Below, piece by piece: positions 1-7,053 of a DNA stretch of 39,501 bases. This DNA comes from Planctomycetota bacterium. Lineage in GTDB: Bacteria > Planctomycetota > JAJSAM01 > JAJVHW01. Each line of letters begins with the position of its first letter. Positions within the stretch are counted from its first letter, which is position 1. A program made the translations under genes and the position numbers. Location: NCBI GenBank assembly GCA_021414065.1, contig JAIOPE010000109.1, positions 1 through 39,501 on the forward strand, in the 5' to 3' direction. The notes under the pieces are model-generated. The model was not told the origin of the DNA, made no database searches, and was given only the letters and a program-made list of their open reading frames with translations.

Positions 1-56
1 GGCGGCGGGCCGTCGTCGGGGCGGGGCGTGGTCGTGGCGTTTCCGATCGGCTTCAT
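1..56 (-). CDS. 5' end of a minus-strand gene leaving the window
   Basis: An ATG on the minus strand (54-56) lies 9 bases downstream of a GGAGC ribosome-binding-like motif. It opens a frame reading MKPIGNATTTPRPDDGPP before the window ends. It follows the metzincin stop by about 75 bases in the same direction. The visible residues are low-complexity Thr/Pro and carry no family signature, so function cannot be assigned. The start may also be fortuitous in such GC-rich DNA. Confidence 0.3.
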   Translation of the reverse strand, partial: MKPIGNATTTPRPDDGPP

Positions 57-130
57 GGCGATGTGCTCCGTATGGATGGAGCTCACGCTACACGCCCCGC
101 GGGTGCACCCGGTTGTCCGGCGTCAACCCA

Positions 131-3100
131 TCACTTCGCAGCCAGCGCCGGAACCGGCGCGGGCCAGATCGCGGTGCCGACTCTGTTGCGGAGCGACAGC
201 GTCACGCCGGTGGCGGACGAACGGAACGCGGCCGGCAGTTGCACGCGCACCTGCCCCGGACCGTCGCCGCCCTCGGCGGCTGCGCTCGGCCACGACAGCA
301 CTTTGCAGGACTTCGTCATGACGCGGGCGCCCGCCACCCAGGTCGCGGTGACCGTGCCGCGCACCGTCCCGAAGGCATCACCTGTGAGCGAGACGTCCTG
401 CCGCGGAGACCAAGCCGCCGCCGCGAGGTCGGGCGAGACCGACGCGATTGTCGGCGCGACGAAACGGAAGCCCGACGTGAACGTCTGCGAGTTGCCGAAT
501 CTGGGCAGCACGGCCAGGTCGCACGCAGCCGGATGGTCGAACGTGCCCGGGAACGCCCTCGCGATCTGGGCCCGAATGACGGTGTCTGTCCACGTCAGAA
601 CCTTCAGCCGCAGCCTCTTCGGGTGCTTCGCCGCCGCGGTGGCGAGCGTCGCCTCCACGCGCCCCTTCGCGGTGCCGAACGCCGTCCCGCGGATCTCGAC
701 GATCGTGCCGACTGTGCCGATCTCCGGCGTCACCGGCTTCGGATCGACGGGGGGCGGCGGGGGCGGCGGAGGCGGAGGCGTCGGGTTCGTGATCGTGTAC
801 GTGTAGGTCGTGACCGCGCCGAGGCTCGCGATCGACGTCGCGGGGCCCATCTTCACGACCACCGTCCGGCTCTTCGGGACGCCGTCGTGGAGGATCTTCA
901 GCGGGATCGTGCGCGTCGCAGCGCCGGAAAGCCGCGGGAAGAGGATGCGGCCGCCGGACATCTTGTAGTCCACGCCGTACTCGGCCGTGCTGCTGCGGTC
1001 GATCCAGTAGAGGATCTGCTGGTCCGCGGGCCACGACGTCATGCCGGACGGCAGCGTGAACTCGACGGGGATCTGCACCGTTCCGACGGTGTCGTTGCTC
1101 GTCGTGCCGGCCGACGCGAACTGGATGCGCGGCATCCCGCCCGGGATGTCCACGAAGAAGTGCAGCAGGTTGAAGTCGTCCACGACGGTGTACGGCTTCG
1201 GGAACGTGGACGTGACGACGTACGTGGGGTTGCTCGCCGCGGGCGTGAGCGTGAGCGCCGTGCCGTCGGCCACGCTCATCTGGAAGGCGCCGCCGGCGAC
1301 CGCCACGTTCTGCGTGCCGTCGCTCACGAACAGGTCGCCGTCCGTCGCGGGGTCGTACCCGCGGCCCGCCACGTAGACGCCGCCCGACACCGTGCGGGTC
1401 GCCCGCAGCCGCGTGAAGTCCACGCCGGAACGGCTCGTCGTCGAGACGTAGACGGTGCCGTTGGCCCACGAGCACGAGAACCCGTAGCCCCGGTACAGGC
1501 ACGTCAGGTTGTAGGGCGAGGCGAGCGTCGCGGGCAGCGGGATGATGAACTTCCCGTCGGCCGCGGTGGGGCTCGACCCGGCGAAAGCGGCGCTGCCGTA
1601 GGACACCGCGCCGGTCCCGGACGCCTTGTAGTTGTTGACCACCGCGCCTTCGAGCGGGTTCCCGGACTCGTCCTTCACCGTGCCGCTGATCGTGAGCAGC
1701 GCAGCGGTCCCGCCGGTGACCGTCACCGTGGACGACGCGGTCTTCACGTGGCCCTTCATGTCGGTCGCGGTGCAGCGGACGATGTACGTTCCGCTCCGCG
1801 TCCACGTGTGACTGCCCTGCGTCGAGATCCGCGCGTCGGAATTCGCGCCGCCGTTCGACGCGCCGTACGAAGTCCCGCCGAGCACGTCCCAGTCGTCGAA
1901 CTCCCACGAGTACGCGAGCGTGTCGCCGTCGGGGTCGGACGCCGTCGCGGTGAATGTTTGCGCGACGTTCGCCGCGACCGTGACCGTGGCGGGGGAGATC
2001 GAGACCGACGGCGCTCCGTTGCCGGCGAACGGGCCGAAGTTCACGACCACGTCGAGCGATTCGGGCGTCGTGCCGCCCTTCTGGATCGGCGTCACGTGCA
2101 GGTCGATCTCGGGGTCGGTGAACGTCTTCCCGATCTGGAGCTGCGCGTCGTGCATCGTCGCGTAGAGCGGCGCGGTCGTGTCGCCCCGGCTGCCCGGGGT
2201 CATGTCGAGCAGCAGCGTGTGGCCGGCCGTGGCGGGGATCGACTCGCCACCGAAATGGACTTCGAGTCCGCTCGCTGCCCATGCGGCATCGGTGCCCGTG
2301 ATCGCCTGGCGGAAGTCGTACCAGTAGACGCGGTCCGCGTCGCGGCGGATCTTCATCGCGTAGTTCTTCCCGGCGTCGATCGACCCCTGGTCGAACGCGT
2401 GGATCCGGTACGTTCCGGACGTCGTCGGCGCGGCGAGGTTCGCGTCGGGGAGCCAGCCGAACAGGTTCTTCCAGAACGCGTTCAGATCGCGCGCCGGAGG
2501 GAGCGGGTCCACCGTCGTCGGGGCGTATCCCATGAGGCAGTAGACGTCGCCGTACGGTTCGTAGAAGTACGAGCCGGGCTTCGTCTGCGAGTGCATTGCC
2601 GGGCCGGAGCGGCCGTTCGCGTGCTGGCAGCCGAAGTTGTGGCAGAGCTCGTGCGCGAGCACCTTGAAGTTCAGCGCGAACACGCCCTTCCCGTGCGTCA
2701 GCCCAGACGAAGACGTGCCCTGCCCCGGGATGAACCCGCACGCGACGATGTCGAGGTCGTAGTTGTCCGTGTCGTAGAGCGCCGCGTTCCCCGCCGCGAT
2801 GCCGGCGGCGCGCGCCTTCGCCCGGGCGTCGTCGAGGATCGACCCGGGCTCCGACCAGTTCGTGAACTTCGACGTCGTGAGGCCCGGGTAGGTCGCGTTG
2901 TAGGCCGTGTAGCTCACGCCCATGTCGATCTCGGGCAGCAGCGTGAACTCGACCGTGCACTTGCCGTACGACTGCCGCTCGACGAACGCGGCGATCTCCG
3001 CCTGCGTCGTGCCGTCGGCGAAGCGGCCCCACTCGGAGTGGTATCCGTTTGCGTTGGGTACGTCCGACGGTCCGCCGAAGTCCGTGAAGCGGACGGGGAT

Positions 3101-3283
3101 GACGAGGATCTTCTTGTGCCCGGTGGTCCAGGTACCGCGCGTGGTCGTGGCCGCGAGGCCATCGGGCGCGATCGCTGCGACCGCTGCGACCACTGCGAGA
3201 GCGAGGAACACGACGACGCGGGCGCATCGCACGCCGCGGAGGACATCGCACAGCGTCGCGCAAAGCGTCGCGCACAGCGTCAT
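131..3283 (-). CDS. Secreted multidomain metzincin metalloprotease (M11/gametolysin-like) with PKD and TIG-like domains
   Basis: A 1050-residue product that probably cleaves extracellular protein. The ATG at 3283 is chosen because GAGGAGG lies just upstream, and the open frame beyond it has no better start. An N-terminal hydrophobic segment (about residues 22-40) looks like a signal peptide. The zinc motif HELCHNFGCQH (about 211-221) fits HExxHxxGxxH, and a Met-turn CLMGY follows at about residue 250; together these define a metzincin. Downstream come a PKD-like beta domain with SDPDGD, a carboxypeptidase-regulatory-like domain (ISGTVKDESGNPLEGAVV), a linker with ten consecutive prolines (DNA 750-779) and two IPT/TIG-like domains at the C terminus. 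No sorting signal or anchor is seen, so secretion is inferred. M11 versus another metzincin family is uncertain; M6 is less likely because the third ligand is His. Confidence 0.85.
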   Translation of the reverse strand: MTLCATLCATLCDVLRGVRCARVVVFLALAVVAAVAAIAPDGLAATTTRGTWTTGHKKILVIPVRFTDFGGPSDVPNANGYHSEWGRFADGTTQAEIAAFVERQSYGKCTVEFTLLPEIDMGVSYTAYNATYPGLTTSKFTNWSEPGSILDDARAKARAAGIAAGNAALYDTDNYDLDIVACGFIPGQGTSSSGLTHGKGVFALNFKVLAHELCHNFGCQHANGRSGPAMHSQTKPGSYFYEPYGDVYCLMGYAPTTVDPLPPARDLNAFWKNLFGWLPDANLAAPTTSGTYRIHAFDQGSIDAGKNYAMKIRRDADRVYWYDFRQAITGTDAAWAASGLEVHFGGESIPATAGHTLLLDMTPGSRGDTTAPLYATMHDAQLQIGKTFTDPEIDLHVTPIQKGGTTPESLDVVVNFGPFAGNGAPSVSISPATVTVAANVAQTFTATASDPDGDTLAYSWEFDDWDVLGGTSYGASNGGANSDARISTQGSHTWTRSGTYIVRCTATDMKGHVKTASSTVTVTGGTAALLTISGTVKDESGNPLEGAVVNNYKASGTGAVSYGSAAFAGSSPTAADGKFIIPLPATLASPYNLTCLYRGYGFSCSWANGTVYVSTTSRSGVDFTRLRATRTVSGGVYVAGRGYDPATDGDLFVSDGTQNVAVAGGAFQMSVADGTALTLTPAASNPTYVVTSTFPKPYTVVDDFNLLHFFVDIPGGMPRIQFASAGTTSNDTVGTVQIPVEFTLPSGMTSWPADQQILYWIDRSSTAEYGVDYKMSGGRILFPRLSGAATRTIPLKILHDGVPKSRTVVVKMGPATSIASLGAVTTYTYTITNPTPPPPPPPPPPVDPKPVTPEIGTVGTIVEIRGTAFGTAKGRVEATLATAAAKHPKRLRLKVLTWTDTVIRAQIARAFPGTFDHPAACDLAVLPRFGNSQTFTSGFRFVAPTIASVSPDLAAAAWSPRQDVSLTGDAFGTVRGTVTATWVAGARVMTKSCKVLSWPSAAAEGGDGPGQVRVQLPAAFRSSATGVTLSLRNRVGTAIWPAPVPALAAK

Positions 3284-3501
3284 TCGGTCGCCTCCTCGTT
3301 CGATCCGCGGAGGAGCCCGGTCCCGCGGTTCATGCGTCTCCATGCGCACACCCCATCGGCACGCGCACGGAACGGGGCGCAGTCTGCACAGGAGGTGCCA
3401 TGGCTGCGGACCGAGCGGCTGAGCGCGGGCGGCCTCGATCCGAGGCTGCACGCACCGCAGGACGTGCGGGATCGCTCGCAGCCGTGTGCGTCGTGGGGCG
3501 C

Positions 3502-3514
3502 TCTCAAATTGAGA
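3502..3514. promoter_or_regulatory. 13-bp perfect palindrome between metzincin and EF-P-like genes
   Basis: TCTCAA-A-TTGAGA is a perfect 6-bp inverted repeat around one base. It sits next to the hairpin at 3515-3547 in the 292-base gap upstream of the metzincin start. It could be an operator for the metzincin or part of the 3' end of the EF-P transcript. No promoter boxes are convincing nearby. Confidence 0.3.
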
Positions 3515-3547
3515 ACGGCGGCGGAGCCTGCAGGGCCCCGCCGCCGT
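3515..3547 (-). terminator. Hairpin terminator after the EF-P-like gene
   Basis: ACGGCGGCGG (3515-3524) pairs perfectly over 10 bp with CCGCCGCCGT (3538-3547) around a 13-base loop. It begins 28 bases past the EF-P-like stop. On the minus strand the stem is followed by TTCTCAATTT, a modest T-rich tail, which fits an intrinsic terminator in a GC-rich genome. Confidence 0.6.
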
Positions 3548-3575
3548 CGCGGACGTCGCGGTCGGTGCCGCTCAA

Positions 3576-4124
3576 CTACTGGACGCGTTCCTTGTACTCG
3601 AGCGTCTCCGTGTCGATGCGCACGCGGTCGCCGTTGTTGATCGCCATGCTGACCTTCACGGTGATGCCGTTGTCGAGCACCGCGTCCTTCAGGCCGTTCG
3701 GCGAGCCCTTCACGGACGGCGCCGTCTCGACGACCTCGGCGATCACCGACTGCGGCAGGTTGACCGTGACGAGCACGCCGTCAACGAGCAGGCCGCGATA
3801 GTTCCCCGCCTTCCACTTCATGGCGTCCTCGACGCCGGCGGCGGGGCAGCGCCACTCCTCACCCGTCTTCGTGTAGAAGACCTCCTCGGGGCCGTCCTTG
3901 TAGCTGTGCTCGAGGTCGATCACCTCGGACTCGAGGATCGTGTAGCGCTCGTCGGGCTGCGCCGTCACCTCGCTCGTGCGGCCGGTGAGGATCTCCTTGA
4001 ACCGCATCTGGATGCGGCTCCGCCGGTCGCTCTTCCAGATGTTCCAGTAGGTGATGCTGCAGATCTTCCCTTGCAGGTCCACCAGGAGGCCCTTGCGCAG
4101 GTCGGACGCGTTCAACTGAGCCAT
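3576..4124 (-). CDS. efp: Elongation factor P-like protein with atypical tip loop
   Basis: A 182-residue protein, close to the usual EF-P length of about 185-190. EF-P enters the ribosomal E site and rescues stalling at consecutive prolines. The N-terminal KOW-like domain, middle OB domain and C-terminal OB domain are recognisable, the last ending in GITVKVSMAINNGDRVRIDT. The ATG is supported by GGAGAC upstream. Anchoring on the shared LTG motif, the E. coli K34 position falls on D33, or R34 with a one-residue gap. The loop reads NIWKSDRRSRIQ and lacks both the PGKG tip and a clear modifiable Lys. It may therefore be a paralogue used without lysine modification, or one using arginine as EfpL or EarP-dependent factors do. 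The next gene downstream encodes a ten-proline run. Confidence 0.88.
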   Translation of the reverse strand: MAQLNASDLRKGLLVDLQGKICSITYWNIWKSDRRSRIQMRFKEILTGRTSEVTAQPDERYTILESEVIDLEHSYKDGPEEVFYTKTGEEWRCPAAGVEDAMKWKAGNYRGLLVDGVLVTVNLPQSVIAEVVETAPSVKGSPNGLKDAVLDNGITVKVSMAINNGDRVRIDTETLEYKERVQ

Positions 4125-4190
4125 CGTAGTCGTCTCCGAAATCGCTTGTCTGCCCCGAAAATTGGGGTGTGGAACCGTACTCGGAGCGAG

Positions 4191-4222
4191 CGCCCGGGGC
4201 CAAGGACTTGGCGCGCCGGGCG
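4191..4222 (-). terminator. Imperfect hairpin after the C92-like gene
   Basis: CGCCCGG (4191-4197) pairs with CCGGGCG (4216-4222). Inside it GCCAAG (4199-4204) pairs with CTTGGC (4207-4212) around a two-base loop. It lies 4 bases beyond the stop of the C92-like gene. There is no T-tract, so it may act as a 3' stabilising or Rho-associated structure, or lie in the EF-P leader. Confidence 0.4.
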
Positions 4223-4226
4223 GGCT

Positions 4227-4964
4227 TCAGACCGCGCCGGCCGACGGCTTCCCGCGTCGCTTCCGGGCGACCTTCGCGCCCGCCCGGACCCGCGCTCGCA
4301 CCGCCTTCGTAAGTGCGCCCACGCGCGACTTCGGCACCTCGCGGCGCAGCACCCAGGCGGTGTGGGGGAGAGCGGTCCCTGCGATGTCCTCGGGCGTGGT
4401 GTTCTTCACGTCCACGCCGGGTGCCAGGTCGAGCCCCGCTTGTGTGAACAGGTGGCGGACGAACGACGAGCAGTAGACGGCGCGGTCCCGCGCGAGCAGG
4501 TTCTTCCGGCTGCGGAGTTCCGTGTGCTGGAGAGCGAACAGCGTCCCGACGAGTTCCCGGAGCGAGTACCGCTCGCGCTCCGCGACGAGTCCGAGGCCGG
4601 CGCGGATCAGCGTCTCCACGGCGCCCGCGTCGAGACCGAAGTCGAGCACCGCCAGCGAGCCGTAGAGCGCCTCGTCCTCGTACTTCGCGACGCGGTTCTC
4701 CTGCACGCCGAACTGCACGTGCCCTTTCTGGATCTGCAGGTCCGACTCGATCACCCAGTGGTGCCCGTCGGCGCGCACGCCTTCGAACAGGAACGCGTGC
4801 GACCACACACCCCACTTGCCGCGGGGATCGAGGTGCCTCTCCGCCCGGCAGATGACGCGGTCGATCCACGTTGTCCCGCCCGACAACCCGATCCGCCCGG
4901 GCGCCGCGTGGAGCGCGAGGAACTCGCGGTTCGACATCCCGGAGACGTGGTGGGTCTGCGTCAT
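4227..4964 (-). CDS. Permuted papain-like (NlpC/P60-related, YiiX/C92-like) cysteine hydrolase
   Basis: A 245-residue protein. The ATG at 4964 is preferred to an upstream start because the extra 39 residues are Arg-rich and look untranslated; no strong ribosome-binding site is visible. The order His then Glu then Cys is that of circularly permuted NlpC/P60 enzymes: His56 in SHAFLF, Glu73 in VIESDL and the nucleophile Cys165 in YCSSFV. These families cleave or form amide or thioester bonds in lipids, peptides or cell-wall material; the substrate here is unknown. There is no signal peptide, so it is probably cytoplasmic. The last 40 residues are basic (KVARKRRGK). It is transcribed toward the EF-P-like gene with a 102-base gap. 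Confidence 0.7.
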   Translation of the reverse strand: MTQTHHVSGMSNREFLALHAAPGRIGLSGGTTWIDRVICRAERHLDPRGKWGVWSHAFLFEGVRADGHHWVIESDLQIQKGHVQFGVQENRVAKYEDEALYGSLAVLDFGLDAGAVETLIRAGLGLVAERERYSLRELVGTLFALQHTELRSRKNLLARDRAVYCSSFVRHLFTQAGLDLAPGVDVKNTTPEDIAGTALPHTAWVLRREVPKSRVGALTKAVRARVRAGAKVARKRRGKPSAGAV

Positions 4965-5035
4965 GGCGGCGGGGAGAGCGTAGACCCGAGGCACGTCGGA
5001 GCGCAAGGCGCGTCCGGATCGGCCGCGGCCGATCG

Positions 5036-6289
5036 TCAGCGGGGGGCGAGCTTCGTCTCCACCGGCACTTGGATCTCCCACAACTGCTCGGCCCGGGGGA
5101 CGCTCGGCCCGTTGTATCCGAGCAGGCGGAACGCGCCCGTCCGGCGGAGGCCGTCCTTCGCCAGGCGCGCCTCGATGGCGGCTCGCGCGACCGCGACGTC
5201 CTTCGCCGTTCGGGCGCCGCGCATCGCCATGCTGAGCACCGTCATCGACGGCAGATCGAGCACGGCGACCCGTTCCGCGGTGCCGGCGGTGCCCTGCGTC
5301 GGCCGCTCGTAGAGGAACGCCATGTCCTTGATGGACATCGCGTCGTCGGCGCCGGCCGCGTCGAGCGTCATCTCGACGGGGGCCGTCATCGAGACGTCGT
5401 TCTTCTTGATGTGCTGGAAGAGGGTCCCAAAGGCGCCGTCACCCTCAGCTCGCGCCGCGCGGTAGACGGGGTACGTCTTCGTCACGATGCGGCCGATGGG
5501 CCCAGCGGCGGGGAAGCCCTCCGGCATCGGCGCTTCGGTGCGCGGGCGGAACGACTCGTCGGCGAGCACGCGGTCGAACGACTCCCTCAGCGCCCACGAG
5601 CGGGCCGAGTCGTCGCCGCCGTTCGCGAGGGCCGCCTCGAGGTCCGGAGCTCGCAGCTCGGAGACCGCGCCGGGCGTGGCGAGCAGATCCCGCGCAGCGG
5701 CGGCGTAGAGCTTCGCGCAACCGGACACGTCGCCGGCGTTGTAGCGAGGTGCGCCTGCGTCGATCGCTTCCGTGATGCGCGTGCTGGCCATGGGCATCTC
5801 CGCCGGGGGGACGATGACTTGGTCGATGGCGTGGATCAGCCCGTTGCTGCACGCGATGTCCGCCTGGACGAGCCGTGCGTCGCCGATCCGAACCGTGAAC
5901 TTCAACTGGGTTCCGGCCGCGGTCGCGGCGCTCGGCGCGGGCAGGAGCGCGGCCGAAGCGACGCGCCCGGCCACGACGTGGTGCAGCAACACTCGCTTCA
6001 GGTCGGCGACGTTCTCCGGCCGAAGCAACGCAGCGAGCGCGGTCGGTGGGAGCGCTGCGAATGCGTCGTTCGTGGGTGCGAACACGGTGAACGGCCCCTC
6101 GGAGTTCAACGTCTCGGTCAGTCCGGCGGCCTTCACCGCGGTGACGAACGAGGTGAACCGCGGATCGGCCGACGCCGTGTCGATCAGGTTGCTTCGGTCC
6201 GCGTCGCGCGTGTCCGGTCCCGCGACGGCGGAGGCCGTCAGGGAGAGCGCGGCGAACGTAGCGAGGCAGGCGAGGAGGTGGTGTCGCAT
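5036..6289 (-). CDS. Exported FAS1 (fasciclin) plus SOUL heme-binding-like protein
   Basis: A 417-residue protein starting at ATG 6289 with a signal peptide ending near SAVAGPD. Residues about 30-165 form a fasciclin domain, recognisable from GPFTVFAPTNDAF and LHHVVAGR. Residues about 245-417 match the SOUL/HBP fold, with VSMTAPVEMT typical of that family. About 75 residues between them may be a helical linker. FAS1 domains mediate adhesion or matrix contacts; SOUL proteins bind tetrapyrroles in some eukaryotes but their bacterial role is uncertain. The combination suggests a periplasmic or secreted binding protein. It appears monocistronic. The ribosome-binding site is weak, and the start was set by the signal peptide. 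Confidence 0.78.
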   Translation of the reverse strand: MRHHLLACLATFAALSLTASAVAGPDTRDADRSNLIDTASADPRFTSFVTAVKAAGLTETLNSEGPFTVFAPTNDAFAALPPTALAALLRPENVADLKRVLLHHVVAGRVASAALLPAPSAATAAGTQLKFTVRIGDARLVQADIACSNGLIHAIDQVIVPPAEMPMASTRITEAIDAGAPRYNAGDVSGCAKLYAAAARDLLATPGAVSELRAPDLEAALANGGDDSARSWALRESFDRVLADESFRPRTEAPMPEGFPAAGPIGRIVTKTYPVYRAARAEGDGAFGTLFQHIKKNDVSMTAPVEMTLDAAGADDAMSIKDMAFLYERPTQGTAGTAERVAVLDLPSMTVLSMAMRGARTAKDVAVARAAIEARLAKDGLRRTGAFRLLGYNGPSVPRAEQLWEIQVPVETKLAPR

Positions 6290-6320
6290 GGACACATGGT
6301 TACGGGAACCGTGCACGGGA

Positions 6321-6342
6321 TGTCCAATAAAAGATCTGGACA
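6321..6342. promoter_or_regulatory. Small inverted repeat upstream of the FAS1-SOUL gene
   Basis: TGTCC (6321-6325) and GGACA (6338-6342) form a 5-bp inverted repeat separated by 12 AT-rich bases, about 30 bp upstream of the FAS1-SOUL start. GGACACA also recurs at 6290. This AT-rich spot is the likely promoter or operator region, but no sigma boxes are clear. Confidence 0.25.
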
Positions 6343-6636
6343 CAAATTGGCGGCGGCGGGGACTTGTGTGCGCCGGGAGTGCGTCGTGTTCTCCGTCAAC
6401 GCGAGTAGCGGGGGGCGGGGCGAGTCGACCGCGGGTCCACGAGGCCGCAGGGCGCGCGGCCGCGGGAGGCATCGCGCACAGCGTTCCGGGGGCAACGCGC
6501 GCGGACCGCGCTGCGCCGGCACGTCGGCGCGCAGGGCGAGACCTGGACGCTCCCACGAACCCGAGAGCGGCGCGCCGACGCTCGCTTCGGTGCGCGTGGA
6601 AGCGTGAATCCCCCTTCGGAGGGCGCCGCTCCGCGC
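6343..6636. other. Intergenic stretch without a supported gene
   Basis: Frames open through this stretch on both strands encode only Arg/Pro/Ala-rich sequence typical of GC-rich shadows. No start with a ribosome-binding site and no domain signature was seen. Confidence 0.5.
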
Positions 6637-6738
6637 TCAACCCGACGTGCGGGGGGTGTCGAGCGTCCGCCGGACGCGGCGCAGCAGCGCGTCTACGGTG
6701 AACGGCTTCTGCAGGAACGTGACATCGGCGGGGGGCGA
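6637..6738 (-). pseudogene. Orphan C-terminal tail of a response-regulator receiver domain
   Basis: The minus strand encodes about 33 residues ending in a TGA, including DVTFLQKPFTVDALLRRVRR. FLQKPF followed by a helix with LLRRVRR is the classic last strand and helix of a CheY-type receiver domain; the Lys is the conserved one. Upstream, the same frame loses all receiver character and no Asp phosphorylation site is present. This is therefore a remnant of a deleted regulator or hybrid kinase, not a working gene. Confidence 0.6.
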
Positions 6739-6790
6739 GGAAGTTGATTCTGAAGAGCGTTCCGGGGGGAAACCGCGAAGTCCCGCGTTT

Positions 6791-6818
6791 CGCGATTCGT
6801 CGCGATTCGTCGCGATTC
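6791..6818. repeat. Three tandem copies of a 10-bp repeat
   Basis: CGCGATTCGT is repeated at 6791, 6801 and 6811, the third copy ending CAC. The array overlaps the stop of the winged-helix reading frame and lies beside the receiver-domain remnant. It could mark the deletion junction. Confidence 0.65.
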
Positions 6819-7002
6819 ACCCGGAGCCAGACTCGGGCGACCGGTACGTCGTCGCGCGCCCCTTGCCGGATGCGGCGACGAGCCCGGCCCGCTGGAGTTC
6901 GCGGAGGATTCGCTGGAGGCTTCGCAGGGCGAGGGGTTCGCCCAACTGCGTGAGAACCGCCGGCGCGCCCACCGGTCCCTCGCTCCGCACGATCTCCAGC
7001 AC
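6817..7002 (-). CDS. Small winged-helix DNA-binding-like protein
   Basis: A 61-residue frame starting at GTG 7002. The text LALRSLQRILRELQRAGLVA then SGKGRATTYR is a standard winged helix: recognition helix followed by a wing with GRxTxYR, as in the C-terminal wHTH of Fic-like proteins. It lies 51 bases past the TPR stop and in the same frame as that gene, and the codons between contain no ATG, GTG or TTG. It may be a tiny cistron, the survivor of a larger protein, or a domain cut off from its parent by an error. It has no strong ribosome-binding site. Confidence 0.5.
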   Translation of the reverse strand: MLEIVRSEGPVGAPAVLTQLGEPLALRSLQRILRELQRAGLVAASGKGRATTYRSPESGSG

Positions 7003-7053
7003 GCGTTGCGCGCGTTCGCTGAAGCCCGTCTCGGTCCCCCCCGGCTCGCCCGC

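Noticed and set aside
378..3275. A second minus-strand frame of 965 codons within the metzincin.
   Set aside because: Arg/Pro-rich shadow frame with no domain, overlapping the true gene.
113..3640. A plus-strand open frame of 1175 codons opposite the metzincin.
   Set aside because: It is Arg-saturated and antisense to a gene with clear catalytic motifs; long stop-free shadows are expected at this GC content.
6791..6820. Short tandem repeats as a CRISPR array.
   Set aside because: Units are 10 bp, directly adjacent and without spacers. No CRISPR array was seen anywhere in the window.
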